Positions 1 through 10,984 of a DNA stretch of 64,000 nucleotides are shown in pieces (position 1 is the first letter of the stretch; every line of letters starts with the position of its first letter). Source of the DNA: Perognathus longimembris pacificus (taxonomy: Eukaryota > Chordata > Mammalia > Rodentia > Heteromyidae); assembly GCF_023159225.1 (NCBI RefSeq), contig NC_063166.1, forward strand, positions 80,005,785 to 80,069,784. Direction: 5' to 3'. The notes beneath the pieces were generated by a model, which was given only the letters and a program-made list of their open reading frames with translations, ran no database searches and was not told the DNA's origin. The translations under genes were made by a program, and so were the position numbers.

Positions 1-445
1 GGATTATGGTAATACTATAGTCACAAAATATATCAGAAACTGGGATAGCTCTGTGATATTCTTTGTAATGGGGTTGGACCTGGAGCTGGAAATGGTCACT
101 CTTCAATAAGGATCATTCTATTGCCTTTCTACTTAGCCCTTCTGTCACTCTTTCTCCACTTCTTTCTGACTGTCTTCTATCTGGCCTTGTTGTCCCAAGT
201 CATTTTAGTGACCCTAGGAGAGCTTAGGTGTTAACATATGTGCAAACAAGCATTTATTTAGATGCTATTGGTCCCTGATGGTATTATATAGATTGTTCTG
301 GTTTGTTCCTGCCTAAAAGTAGTATTGCATAAACAAAATTCAATAAAGGAGTACTCTATTGTCCTGTGGTAAATGTTTAATAATATGTCATTTCAACATA
401 TATCATTGGTTAGAAGGAAAAAAGATAGGTTAAAAAAATAACCTT
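1..445. other. Unique AT-rich sequence, no feature seen
   Basis: I see no recognisable repeat, exon or RNA gene in this stretch. The base composition is ordinary AT-rich mammalian intergenic sequence. Confidence 0.6.
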
Positions 446-656
446 GGGGCTGGGAATATGGCCTAGTGGTAAAGTGCTCGCCTCGTATACATGAAACCCG
501 GGTTCGATTCCTCCCTCAGCACCACATATATAGAAAAAGCCGGAAGTGGCACTGTGGCTCAAGTGGTAGAGTACTAGCCTTGAGCAAAAAGAAGCCAAGG
601 ACAGTGCTCAGGCCCTGAGTTTAAGCCCCAGGACTGGCAAAAACCAAACCAAAACA
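446..656 (+). mobile_element. ID-ID-type dimeric SINE (castorimorph/Geomyoidea-like)
   Basis: The left half is tRNA-derived. It has an A-box-like motif around 461-477 (GCCTAGTGGTAAAGTGC) and a canonical B box, GGTTCGATTCC, at 501-511. A short ATATATAG linker leads to a second ID-like half (GTGGCTCAAGTGGTAGAGT, then AGTTTAAGCCCC), which ends in an A-rich tail with CAAAA units. SINEs of this class are transcribed by RNA polymerase III from the internal boxes and mobilised by L1. The near-intact B box suggests a fairly young copy. Family assignment is from memory of rodent SINEs. Confidence 0.85.
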
Positions 657-724
657 AGGATAGTGCCCAGATCCTGACTGCAAGCCCACCACAGATAAAA
701 CAAAACAAAACAAAACAAAAAACA
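657..724 (+). mobile_element. Truncated second SINE tail with (CAAAA)n
   Basis: Directly after the SINE tail the motif AGTGCCCAGATCCTGA...AAGCCC recurs, followed by a CAAAA microsatellite at about 694-723. This matches only the 3' end of the same SINE. It is either a 5'-truncated insertion into the first tail or a local duplication of the SINE 3' end. Confidence 0.6.
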
Positions 725-1625
725 ACCTTCCTATGCCATTTCCTTTCTTAGGTAAAATTTGCAATCCTGGTTTTAATTCACCCTTTTTAGGATCCATGTG
801 CTGTGTTTCTTGTTTACTGGTTCTCCCAAGTGTGACTATTTTCATTAGACAAATGTTTAGATTTCCTCCTCTGAAGACAAGCCCCAGTGTCTTACTCAGT
901 GATTCACATATAATTCCTCCCTATAAATTATCTTGCTATTGGCTTTGGAAGAAAAGATCACTTCATGCCTTCTACTGGACTTTCTTCACTCAGTTTCATA
1001 GAGGAATTCATTTGCCAAACATGAGGATTTGATCAATAAACAGCCTGCAATCCCTAGGAAGTCTTTAAAGGGATTTGAGTTGTCAAACACTGACTCAGGA
1101 TTTGTTCTAGTAGTTGTTAAAAATTGCATAAACATAGTGGTTTTTTTTTTAACCTCAATCAGCCAAAGAGTCAGCAGTAGGAGATGAGGAGACTTGGACT
1201 TGTTATTGATTAGTTGCTGCACATGTTCTCCGGAAGAAGTTAATCAACAAGGTGTTGACATTGTCAGCAATGCTGTGCACCTCTCTTGGAAATTATTGCT
1301 TACAGTCAGGAAGAATTTATTTGCTTCACAGGGAACTTTCTGAAGGACTGTGGACCATTCCTCTCCCAAGACTAAATGTTACAGTGCAGGTAGACACGTG
1401 AGAAGGAAAGTCATTTTGCACTTTGCAAGCGAAGCTTCTGGATAGCAAAAGTCAGAGCCATCTTGCCGACTCAAATCTCCAGCACCCAGCATAATATGTG
1501 CCCAGAGTACTTAACTTTTAACTAGAGAAGATTGCAATCGAGGCCAAGGTTACGTCCTAGAAAAACATGGAGAGACTAACTTAGTCTCTCTTATGTGTTA
1601 GCATATTATAGAGAAATGCAATTTC
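725..1625. other. Unique sequence, no feature seen
   Basis: The sequence is non-repetitive apart from a short T run near 1140-1150. No splice-flanked coding stretch or known repeat was recognised. Confidence 0.5.
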
Positions 1626-1837
1626 TTTTCTTTTTTTTTTTTGTTGCCAGTCCTGGGCCTTGAACTCAGGGCCTGAGCACTGTCCCTGGCTTCCTTTATG
1701 CTCAAGGCTAGCACTCTGACACTTGAGCCACAGTGCCACTTCTGGCCGTTTTCTATATATGTGGTGCTGAGGAATTGAACCCAGGGCTTTATGTATACGT
1801 GGCAAGCTCTCTACCATTAGGCTATTTTCCCAGCCCC
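1626..1837 (-). mobile_element. ID-ID-type dimeric SINE, antisense
   Basis: This is the reverse complement of the element at 446-656. A poly-T (the A tail) lies at 1626-1642, followed by the complement of the AGGACTGGC...GAGTTCAAGGCCC tail. The complement of the tRNA-like 5' half ends in CCCAGCCCC at 1829-1837. Both halves are present, so it is essentially full length. Confidence 0.85.
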
Positions 1838-2896
1838 TGGGAAATAAAATTTCTATTAAAGAAAAATTCACTCCTTCATGAGTGCTAGTTGGTTGTTGAT
1901 ATATGCCGAGGCACATATGAAGAAAATATAGCTTATGAGGAAAGAATTTATTCACAAGGATTATTTTCAGGGGAAATTAATATAAAATAAAGTAAGATGA
2001 GCTGCATTCCTATATTCTGAACATGTAACACATTAAATCTGTTAATATTGCTCCATGCATACTAAGTTATACTTAAGATAAATTACATAAATAAGAACAA
2101 ATTATATGCAGTCATTCCTCCTCGTCGATGTCAACTCTGAGCTCCTAGGTGGGAGCCAAAGGCAGAAACCATGGCTGCCCCCCCGTGGGGACTCAATATC
2201 TAGAATCTTTACATTGATGTTGCCTTTTAGATCTGGTTATTTCTTCTTAGGACGGGTTGTCCTCCCCAGACAGCTCTCCTTACCTATATTCTCCAAACGA
2301 GGAGGATCTGGGCTCTTTATGCAGAGCTGCATCTGTGAGACAGGAAACCGCTCTGCAAAGGGACGGACTGGGCCCAGCTTGCTGGAATCTCCAGGCTTTC
2401 AACAACTGCCACTCAGGGCCATGTGAACGTAAACAAAGATCCCAGTAACCCCCCCCCCCCCCATTCATTCATTAGGTGAGGTTGCTAAACCCAGGTATGG
2501 CAACCCGGAGGGGCCAAAATCTATCACGATTCTTAAAGCCCTATGTGGGAAATCGAGGCATCAGGAGGGGCAGATCCTCTCTGATGGCTTCCAAAGGAAT
2601 TCCCGGGTCCCACGCCAACGCCCACCATGTTTTGTGTTCCTTGGCTTAGCTCCAGTCTTCGTCCCAGTCTTCGCCACAGGGCTTCTCCCTGAATGTCTTT
2701 GCAGTCATTCCCCCGTGCCATGTCTGCCCTTCTCCTTTCAGTAAGGACGGCAGACATCGAAGTAAGGCCTGTCAGAACAACCTCATCTTAGCTTGGTTAA
2801 ATTCGCAAAGATGCTATTTTCAAATAAGGAACCTGGGATTCGGACTTCTCTAGATTACTATTGTTATCATTACTATTATTATTCCTATTCCTATTT
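1838..2896. other. Unique sequence with a C14 homopolymer
   Basis: There are no recognised interspersed repeats. A run of about 14 C lies at 2449-2462, and a short ATT-rich stretch precedes the SINE at 2897. Confidence 0.5.
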
Positions 2897-3092
2897 TGTG
2901 CTTGTCCTGGGGCTTGAACTCAAGGCCTGGGCTCTGTCCCTGAGCTTCTTTTTCTCAAAGCGAGTGCTCTACCACTTGAACCACTGCTGACTTTTTGGTA
3001 GTTTAGTGAGAGTCTCACACACTTTCCTGCCTGGGCTGGCTTTCAACTCGGGTCTCAGCTTCCTGAGCAGGTGTGAGCTGCCAGCACCCAGC
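2897..3092 (-). mobile_element. B1-ID composite SINE (B1-dID type), antisense
   Basis: Read on the minus strand, a 7SL-derived B1 part (GCTGGGTGCTGGCAGCTCAC...) leads into the ID-derived tail (GTGGTTCAAGTGGTAGAGC...CTTGAGTTCAAGCCCC). The order and junction match the other B1-ID copies in the window. Confidence 0.8.
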
Positions 3093-3571
3093 TCTAAAGA
3101 TTATTTTTGGCAAACACTGTTCAGTCCACCACACCCAGTCGGTCCTACATCCTTTGGTTCTCATTCAGTGGATTTTTTTAAAGCATAAATCGTGGAAGAT
3201 TGTAAGAGCATGCTGGAGATGTCTGTACATCATCCACTAGGTACCAAGGAGTCGCCGATGGCTTCCGAACAAAGGAGTGACATGCTATTAGTGTCATTTT
3301 AGTCACATTAACATGGCAATAGTGGACATGACAGATTGGACCCTGATGGGAGAGGACCATGAGAAATATCCTGGGCTCGATGCCTGGCTACAAGGGACAT
3401 GAGACTAAGCAGTATGTAAACCTCTTTACAGTGACCAGAGTTCAAATCCAGCTGAGCTCTGGGAGGAAGAGATGAGCATAAAACATACCATAGGGAGGAT
3501 ATTTATATCCAAGGGTGGCAAAAACCTAATTTGGTTAAGGAAAAGAGTTTTGAGTCTTAGAAGTCACAACC

Positions 3572-3775
3572 GAGCAAGATTGTGCCTTTCAGGGAGCATT
3601 TGACAATGTCTGGAACATTGTTTTATTGGGGGGCAGGGTGCTACTGGCATTGAGCAGTTGTCCAGTGGGTCACCTAGCAGTTAGGGGTGCCTTTAAGCAC
3701 CTTGCAACACACAGGACAAACCCCATCACAAAGAAGTCCCAAGCCAGTAGTGCCGTGTGGACACAGTGAGACCGA
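3572..3775 (+). mobile_element. MER20 (hAT-Charlie) DNA transposon relic
   Basis: Several MER20-like blocks occur in order: GCATTTGACAATGTCTGGAAC, then GGTGCTACTGGCAT, then CACAGGACAAACCCC, then CAAAGAAGTCCC, ending near CAGTAGTGCCG. MER20 is a non-autonomous eutherian hAT element with no coding capacity. Terminal inverted repeats are eroded. Confidence 0.75.
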
Positions 3776-3799
3776 AGCAGGACAGTCCTAGGAGAAGAA

Positions 3800-4136
3800 C
3801 ACAGAGGTGCGATGCTTCTGATCATATAAAATCACACTTCTCAACATGAACTCCAGGAAATGGAAACACGAAGTATATTTTCGCTTTCTCTTCTTTGTCT
3901 GGTTTGTTTTTCTGTCTTTGGAGAGGCTAAAGGGGCACAAACATGGAGGGAAAAAGGGCGAACAAATGCAGCAGTGGTATTCACTGGACACTCTGCGGAA
4001 AAGGACCTATACAACTTGGGGGTGGGGACGGGAGGGGAAAAACTGGGAGAGAACAAAGGAAGGGGTGGCTTTGACTTACGTAACAGTAACTCTCCTGTAC
4101 ATCACCTTTATAATAGCAATAAAAATTAAAACATAG
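3800..4136 (+). mobile_element. 5'-truncated L1: 3' UTR only, sense
   Basis: The segment is the same as the antisense L1 3' ends at 41305 and 49320. It contains the purine-rich AGAACAAAGGAAGGGGTGGC stretch, then a stretch close to CCTTTATAATAGCAATAAAAATTAAAA at the terminus. No ORF2 sequence remains, so this is a severely 5'-truncated insertion. Short open frames here are not genes. Confidence 0.7.
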
Positions 4137-4745
4137 TGCTGTGTCAAGAAACACTGTTCTCTAGAGCTGTGGCAAGACATAGATGATTTTTTTTTTTTAA
4201 CCAGGAGGATTTCCTAGACCTTCAGTGTTTCTTGTCTGAGGTGAGGGAAGGTAGAAGGATCATGAAAGATCCACCTTTAGATGTGTGGCGGTGTAGCAGC
4301 TTCAGTAGAGGGGGCCCCGTGTCTCTGTCCATGTGCCTTTTATGCAGCAGTGGCTCCTCCTATAAGAATCTGTTCTTTTTTTTCCTTCTGGGATTGAGAT
4401 GGACCCACATAGAGGCAGGTAATACATTCTGACAATGAACATCTTGCAGACAAACCACTTTTTAGTCATATCCCTTGCTATCATTCTGAACATAAGCATC
4501 AAACATGGCCCAATCACAACCAGTGGTTTTCACAGAAGACGTGAAAACAGAAAACAATCAGATCCGTGCCCAGTGTTTATCATTAATCTTCACAAATGAG
4601 TGGAAGAGAAAGTGTTCGCAAAATTAACTAACTTTAAATGTTTCCCTCTCTCCCCATTGAAGCCTTAACGCCCTTGCAAATGCAGTTCAGTAAAGAAATG
4701 TTTGTTGAATTAAATTGCTGATCAATCCAGTTTGGCTCTTGGTGA

Positions 4746-4748
<3 letters not shown>
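4137..4748. other. Unique sequence, no feature seen
   Basis: Unrecognised single-copy sequence containing short T runs near 4186-4198 and 4377-4383. No gene evidence. Confidence 0.5.

Positions 4749-4781
<33 letters not shown>
4749..4781. repeat. (AG)n microsatellite
   Basis: About 16 perfect AG dinucleotides in an otherwise unique region. Confidence 0.97.
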
Positions 4782-4784
<3 letters not shown>

Positions 4785-5009
4785 ATCGGATTGCAGGGTC
4801 GGCTTTGGCATAGAGTACTTCAGAAGACAGACAAAACCAGCGTTGGCAGATGCCCTTGTGCAGGCAGAGTTCTGAGCTCCCCACCAAGGCAGGGTCTCAG
4901 TGTCTCTGCAGAGCAGTTGTTGTTACCTGGATGCGTTTGGGACACATGTAACAAAGCCTCTTTCCATGTTCTGGGCCTCCTTTCCCTCCCAACCTCAGAA
5001 TTCTAGTCA

Positions 5010-5350
5010 TGTGTTTGAGCAATGTTTACGGAGCAGCCCTTCCATTCTGGCCACTCTTTTGTGTACACGAAGGAGAACAAATGGAGCGGAGCCCTCACCT
5101 CTCAGAGTTTGTGGTCTAGGAGGTGAGGCAGCCATTGAAGTAGACACTTGACTCACACGCGTGCGTTCAAGGTAATGACATTGTAAGCAGCCAAGTGAAG
5201 GAAGGAAGATGCTGGAAGCGTGTGGGGCAGGTGGGATGGGAAGGAGAATGCCGTTTCAGGTGACTGGACTGGGAGCTGGTGCTGCAGCCACAGGTGATTT
5301 GAGGGAGGACCAGAAGGAAGGGAGAAAACATGCTCTGAGCTTGTCTAGGA
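5010..5350 (+). mobile_element. L2-like ancient LINE 3' fragment
   Basis: The text pattern ATGTTTACGGAGC...GAACAAATGG...CCTCACCTCTCAGAG, followed by a run of GGAAGGAAGATGCTGG, resembles the old mammalian L2-type repeat (tissue of 'gaacaaaa...ccctgccctcatggagctta'). The copy is heavily diverged, so boundaries and even the family are uncertain. Confidence 0.4.
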
Positions 5351-5518
5351 AAGGTAAGTTCTAGAAAGATGGAACAGTACACATTCCTTCTTTTGGGAAG
5401 GAGCCGCAGATGGATTTTGGGAAGCCGGTCATCCAGTTGATGTCCCTGGAGTACATGAAGGAGTATTAAGTAAATCATGGGAGATCCCAGTCGTGCAGAT
5501 TTCTGTGGGGATGTTGGC

Positions 5519-5569
5519 TTCTTCCTCTTCCTTCTCCTTTCTCCTCCTCTCCCTCCTCCTCCTCCTTCT
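5519..5569. repeat. Pyrimidine (CTC/TTC)n tract at SINE tail
   Basis: An imperfect C/T tract directly abuts the antisense SINE. It probably grew from the A-rich tail of that element (the complement of a GGA-expanded tail). Confidence 0.85.
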
Positions 5570-5789
5570 TGGTGGTACTGAGGTCTGAACTCAGGATCTC
5601 ACGCTCACTTGGCTTTCTTATTCACAGCTGGCACCCAGTCACTTGAGCCATGCCTCCAGCCCTCCTTTTTGCAGTGAATTTTGTAGATGGAGTCTCACAG
5701 ACTTTTCTGCACAGGCTGGCTTGGAAGTATGGTCCTCTAGATCTCAGCCTCTTGAGTAGGCTTAGAAGTGTACTTCACCAGTGCCTGGC
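5570..5789 (-). mobile_element. B1-ID composite SINE, antisense
   Basis: The order on + is the complement of the ID tail (CTGAACTCAGGATCT...CACTTGAGCCATGCC) followed by the complement of B1 (CACAGACTTTTCTGCACAGGC...CAGTGCCTGGC). It is diverged but collinear with other copies. Confidence 0.75.
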
Positions 5790-6004
5790 AAGGGCGTTGG
5801 CTTTCATGGCAATCAAATGGGTCCCCCAGAAGATGGGACTGGAGGGGGTGCTTTGTTGTGCCTGGTGTTTGCAGGATGACCCGGCAGCTGGGAGGATAAT
5901 AGGAAGTGCGTCGTCGCAGTTCTGAGAGACCACTGGTGGCTTTGACCTGGGAGGGTCAAGGTGGGGCTGTATCCTGCCAGGCTCTTCCTTTGTCCCCTTA
6001 TTCT

Positions 6005-6440
6005 TCTCTCTCCATTTGAAGCAAGAGTTGCTAATTCACCAGTATGACTGACATTTCCTGCACTTTCACCGCTTCTCCTGGTTTCATTATTATCCAGCAG
6101 CTCAGCTGTGAGAGACTGCTGATCTTCATCTTCATATTGATTAATTTCATTTTCGCATGCATCGCCCGCATTTCCAACAACTTCAGCACAGTTTTCACAT
6201 GATGAGTCATTTGCAAAAACGACAGATTTTCATTACAGGAGTCATTTTTGAAGCAGGAAGGGTGGCACTAGACCCAGGTAAAATGTTTGCTCAATTCTGC
6301 TTAGCATTCTCTCTCACAAAATGGAAGTTGATGGGTTTCTTTGAGCCCGACCACTGTCGCAATAATTACAAAGCTGTTTTCTGTTATTTATTTGCTGATC
6401 AACTGGCAATTGTGTTATTGTTGTACATGGAAAATGTAAT
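6005..6440 (-). pseudogene. Possible antisense processed-pseudogene fragment, unidentified parent
   Basis: On the minus strand, from about 6227 down to 6005, there is an open stretch without stops. It begins near NDSSCENCAEVV, passes an acidic QYEDEDQQ segment, and continues to about SHTGELATLASNGER. Composition is protein-like and acidic, with several Cys. Upstream (6230-6440) other frames give Cys-containing pieces (CNYCDSG, FCERECxAE) interrupted by stop codons and frame changes. No splice sites flank it convincingly. I do not recognise the parent gene. It could also be chance coding-like sequence. Confidence 0.3.
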
Positions 6441-7496
6441 TCCAGCAGTCACTATGTTTAAATGAAATGATAACAGCACTACCTTGTGAATATGTAACAT
6501 ACCCATTGCGGGCTGGGGACCTTGGTCCTTGGGAACCTGGGAGCGGAGGAAGACTTCACTCCAGCTAGACCTGAATTAGCTTCCTGTTTGCAGGAGGGGT
6601 TTCAAATGGGAGCCCCTCAGACTCCGCGAATGTGGTTGGGTGAACCAGGCAGGTAGAAGCACCCAGTGCTGGCGAAGGAGAATGCGGCATGGTAGGGCAG
6701 CAAGACGGGCCGGACCACCGCCATCTGCCTGATGACCTTTTGTGAGCACGGTCTCATGCGGACAGAGTTCTTTAAGGAAAAGATGGAGGTCTCTCAATGA
6801 GCATCCTAACTTTCCATTTCTTTTCACTTTCAGAGCCACAAAATAAGTCTGTGTATCAGACCAAACTGACAGTTTCCCTATGCTGTCATTTGTGCGTTGC
6901 AAAGACAATGTTGTGCTTTCCGGGTTTGCATTTGCTGTTCTTACATGTCCTCAGTGGGAATAACCATGCGGAATTCTGCATAGCTAAAGCCGGTCAGATG
7001 CTTAGGGCATAGTCTGTTTAGCTGGCTATACAGTAACCAAACGTCACAGGCCAGGTAGCTCATCCACCACAAGCCCGCACTTCTCACAGTTCTAGAGGGG
7101 GGCTGGCAGATTCAGTATCTAGCCGGGGATGGTTCCCGGAGCAAAGGCACACCTTCTCCTTTTGCCTTACATGGTAACAGACAGCTATTTTATTAGGGAA
7201 TGGATTCCATTTATAGGACTTCTGCCCTCATAGCCAAATGACTTTCTAAAAGGCCCCACTTCCTGCAGCCATGGTGGGTGGAATATCAGTATAAACGTTT
7301 GGAGGGAGGACGGACTTTTGAAAAGCTAGTTTCTGGGTGGGCTATGCATTGAACCTTGTCTCAAGTGAGTCGTGGATTCTTGGGTTTGGGGCTGCACTGT
7401 CTACCAGCTAGTAGACAATGGTCATAGAGACTGAACTCTTCCCGCGGACTCCTAGGCTCCCATGTTTTGTTCTCTTGCATCCCAAGTCTTGCTGGG
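6441..7496. other. Unique sequence, no feature seen
   Basis: Single-copy sequence of moderate GC. No interspersed repeat or exon structure was recognised. Confidence 0.45.
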
Positions 7497-7735
7497 GAGC
7501 GGTTAGAGCCTTAGAACCAAGGGAGACATGAGTCTAGACCTGGTCCTCGGGCTTACCCGTGTCCACCTACTATCTGTGCCAGGTTAGATAATTTTCTTAG
7601 CTTCTAGAAGCTCCGGGGCCTGGTTTATGTAACAGGCCAATAGTAAGACCTATCTCTGAAGTTATCTTGAACACTGAGATAATACATTCGCAATGCCTAA
7701 GCAGTGCCTGGCATAGAATTTATGCTCACTACTTC
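7497..7735 (+). mobile_element. MIR SINE, sense
   Basis: MIR landmarks appear in order: a GAGTCTAGACCTGG region, TGTGCCAGGTTAGATAATTTTC, GTAACAGGCCAATAGTAAGACC, and near the end AAGCAGTGCCTGGCATAGAA. MIR is an ancient tRNA-core SINE shared by all mammals. This copy is highly diverged. Confidence 0.65.
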
Positions 7736-8850
7736 AAAGATCTCTTTGAAGATCTTCGTTGAAAAACTGGCCTTTCCAGCCAGATTTGTTTCTTACAGTG
7801 AGACCCATAGGAGACAATGGCTAAGGGTTGAATTCCTGGTTCTACTTTTCTTCAAAGTCCAATAAAAATAATAACCTAGCCAAGTCAGGCCAGAAGCATG
7901 GCCTGACTTATATGGAATCCAACTGCCTGCATCATCTTTTTCTTAACTGTATGGAAATTGGCAACATGAGATTTACAGGGAAAAAAACAAGGATCTGGAT
8001 TAAAATCAGTTTGGTAGAAAAAAAAATCAGTCTTAGTGGTATTCTGGCCTGTGCCCGGAGTCCACACATCAGCCCAAGTCCTTAACCCTTCTGGATCCAC
8101 CCCTCTTATCTGTAATGGAGACATTTTCTTTCCAGGCTCAGAGTTCAAGTACCACAACTGACCAAAAAAAAAAATGAGCATTGCAAAACACAATGAAAGA
8201 ATGAACAATCATACATGAAATGCAGTAATACAATAACCATAATACGATAAGTAGTGAATAACAGGAACACTCACTCTACCGGTTTCCATGCTTGTCCCTG
8301 CTCTCCTCACCGTCCCCTCCTCTCTGCGTATGTCCGCTGCTGTTCTACTCGCGCTCTCCTCGCTTCTCGTGCCTTCTCCTCTGTTTAGATTTCAGAGTCT
8401 GGCCCTCTTGTGTATCCCATCCACCTCCGCCACAGAGTTCCTGGGATTTCCTATGGGGCCTCTTCCGGTCCTTCAAAGAGAAGCCATCACACCTGAGGTT
8501 TCTGATTTATTACATGTCAACAAAGACTGACGCACTATTTGGGTAAGGTGCAAATTTTGAAGTTCATAATGATTGTCCTGCTAGATTCCCTGTCTTCTAA
8601 GTCACCCTGTTATCTGCAAGGTCTATGGACAATTGGGATTTTAATCCTTTTTTACAACCTTTTAGGTCCCTGGCATAATTTTTTTTTACATTTTTGTCAT
8701 TTTGATTTTTATTGTGAGATTTCACCATAGCCCTGCCTCTGTGTGGGTTTTTAAGTCTTTTCTTTTGTTACTGTTTAGTTCAAAGAACCTAATCTAATGA
8801 AAGACAGTTTTCATTCTTCAATCTGAAGAGTGAAATCTGAAGACTGTTAT
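7736..8850. other. Unique sequence, A-rich spots
   Basis: No gene or clear repeat. There are short A runs near 7980-7987, 8019-8026 and 8163-8174, and a pyrimidine-rich portion at 8290-8480. Confidence 0.45.
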
Positions 8851-8950
8851 TCATATTATTAATTCTACATTGTTATATATTGCACAATATATAATATAAT
8901 ATATTCTATTCACTCATATTATATTGTTGATATTATTATTATTATTAATG
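8851..8950. repeat. AT-rich low-complexity block with (ATT)n
   Basis: Almost pure A/T with TATATA and ATTATT runs and partial self-complementarity (ATATATTGCACAATATAT near 8876-8894). Confidence 0.85.
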
Positions 8951-9224
8951 TTTTTCTCATAGTTTCTTCTCTCCCAGAATTCCTTATTTGAGAATTATGG
9001 AAAATTTGGACTTATACTCTATGCCTCTTTGTTGCAGATCATTCTGAGGTTAGACCATCTTCCCCCCTCATCCGATCCTTAACTATACATACAGGTGAAC
9101 TCCTGCAGTCTGCAGGCAGGAGAACCTTTCTCAGCCACCTGCAAGGCCCAGCTCCTTCTTGTTCAGGTACCCAGGGAATGGCTCTCTCATGGCTGCTCCC
9201 TGTCGGGTGGGGTTGTCGTCCTGT

Positions 9225-9480
9225 GTCCCTCAGTCAGCTCTGCTGGGCCTTCTCTCCTGTCCCCTCCCTCCCTCCCTTCCCAGCCCCCCTCCTAGCCCTA
9301 GACTCTTTCTCTGTTTTCTCCCTCTTTCCCTTCTTCCTGGCTGTAATTTATCACCCTCTTTCTCTTTTCTCTTCCCTTCCTTCTTCCCCTTTTCACTTCC
9401 CTTTACTTCTCTCCTTCCTTCTTCTACCCTTTCCCTCCCCTTAGCTTCTCTCCTTCTTCCTTTGTCTTTCCTGCCATTGG
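9225..9480. repeat. Polypyrimidine (C/T) low-complexity tract
   Basis: About 250 bases with very few purines on the + strand. The tract keeps reading frames open on both strands (Ser/Pro/Leu-rich or Arg/Lys/Glu-rich translations), which explains long but meaningless ORFs here. Confidence 0.85.
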
Positions 9481-9629
9481 ATTCCACCTTCATACCATTT
9501 GCTTGTTCTCTAAGTCTTCCTCCCAAATCTCATGCTTGCATAGCTCCTCTCAAATTTCCTGATTTCCACCTACCCACCTTCATATCAATAATCCTTATAA
9601 TCTGTTGTTGTATGTGTGTGCATGCACCA

Positions 9630-9852
9630 ATATTGGGGCTTGAACTCACGGCCTGGGTGTTGTCCCTTAGCTTTTTCACTCAAAACTATCATTCTTATCA
9701 GTTGAACCACAGCTCCACCTCTGGCTTTTGGCTGGTTAAGTTAGAGACAACAGTCTCTTAGATTTGTCTGCCTGGGCTTGCTCTGAACTGCAATCCTCCA
9801 ATCTCAATCTCTTGAGTACTGGGATTACAGGGAGAAGCCACTGGGCAGGCCA
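9630..9852 (-). mobile_element. B1-ID composite SINE, antisense
   Basis: The complement of the ID tail (GGGGCTTGAACTCACGGCCTGG) comes first, then the complement of B1 (GTCTGCCTGGGCTTGCTCTG...TGGGATTACAGGGAGAAGCC). Both modules are present. Confidence 0.8.
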
Positions 9853-10494
9853 GTTAGCTCTGTGATTTTGTTGTTGTTGTTGTTCTTGCTTTCTAGCCTC
9901 TTAATTCATGAGAGAGATTTCTGAGATTTCATTAAAAGTTTAGAGAAAGGCGTCACATCTTTTAGAATGTTAATAGCTACAGTTAGCTCTTTACCTACCA
10001 CATTTCTCTAGACTTGGGAGCTCCCAGCTGCAAATCTGCCATACTTATTTTTGTTTAGCTAATGCCCAGCACATGGTGTTGCTCTTACATGTTTATAAGA
10101 TGCATATGCCATTGTAGACTTTGTGAAAATCAATTGCGTATGGTTGTTTTTAACTGATTATGCAAAGTGATTAGATGGGCATCTCTTAACCCAAGAGGGT
10201 GTCTGGAAGCCCGGTCAGTGCCTGGGAAACAGCATTCAAGTCTCTATTAGTCATAGTAGGAAGACCTTGAGCGCGCCATTAACCCCTTTTCACAGGAGCA
10301 ATAATTAAAAAAAAAAATGTGCCTGGAAATCATTCTGTGTCCCTATTTCTTCGGTGCGATTCGCTCTAAACGCATCACACAGATCGCCCTCCTGTATCAG
10401 AGTTCCACCGGCACCTGTATTTTGTAGGGGAAATAAACAAGACCTCTCTCATCAGATGAGTTAATTACGCTGACATATTCCTTCCTCCCCGGAG
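9853..10494. other. Unique AT-rich sequence with (GTT)n
   Basis: A short (GTT)n run lies at about 9869-9884 and an A run at 10307-10317. The 10160-10320 part may be a remote MIR, but I cannot support it. No gene. Confidence 0.4.
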
Positions 10495-10984
10495 ATGCCA
10501 CGAACGGAACCAGGCTGCAAAGCTTTCACTGGAACAAGCAGGCTGGAAACAAGAGCTGGGCGCGGGTGCAATCTTCTTCACAAGAATCCCAAAAGCTCAG
10601 CCACCGGGGCCAAAACAGCTTGGAATCGATGCGGCCCGGCCGCCCCGGGGTGGGGGGGGGGGACACCGGGGAACAAACGCGGAGGTGATCTGAGCTTGCT
10701 TGCAGTCATTCCTCCCTCGGAGAGGCTGGGGAACGCGGGAACTCCCCCCCAAGGGCAGGGCCCCGCGGGGCGGGAAGGAAGCCAAGCGAGGGGGCACCGC
10801 ACCCGGGGAAAGCGGCCTCAGCTGCGCCTCCTGCGAGCACTGCCCGAGAGGGGCTGCTTGCGTCTTCCACGGGTGGCAGAAGCACTGGGCACTCTCTCCC
10901 CTCCTGGAGGCCCCTGCCCGACAGTCGCTGGGGTGGGACGCTAACTTCCGGCGACCCCGACTCCTTCCGGGGGCAAAGTGCGTG

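Noticed and set aside
9159..9761. A 200-codon open frame on plus
   Set aside because: It spans the C/T tract and an antisense SINE. The translation is low-complexity Ser/Pro/Leu.
10160..10320. A possible MIR
   Set aside because: Only the accept-like 'ttaacccctttt' region matches, which is not enough.
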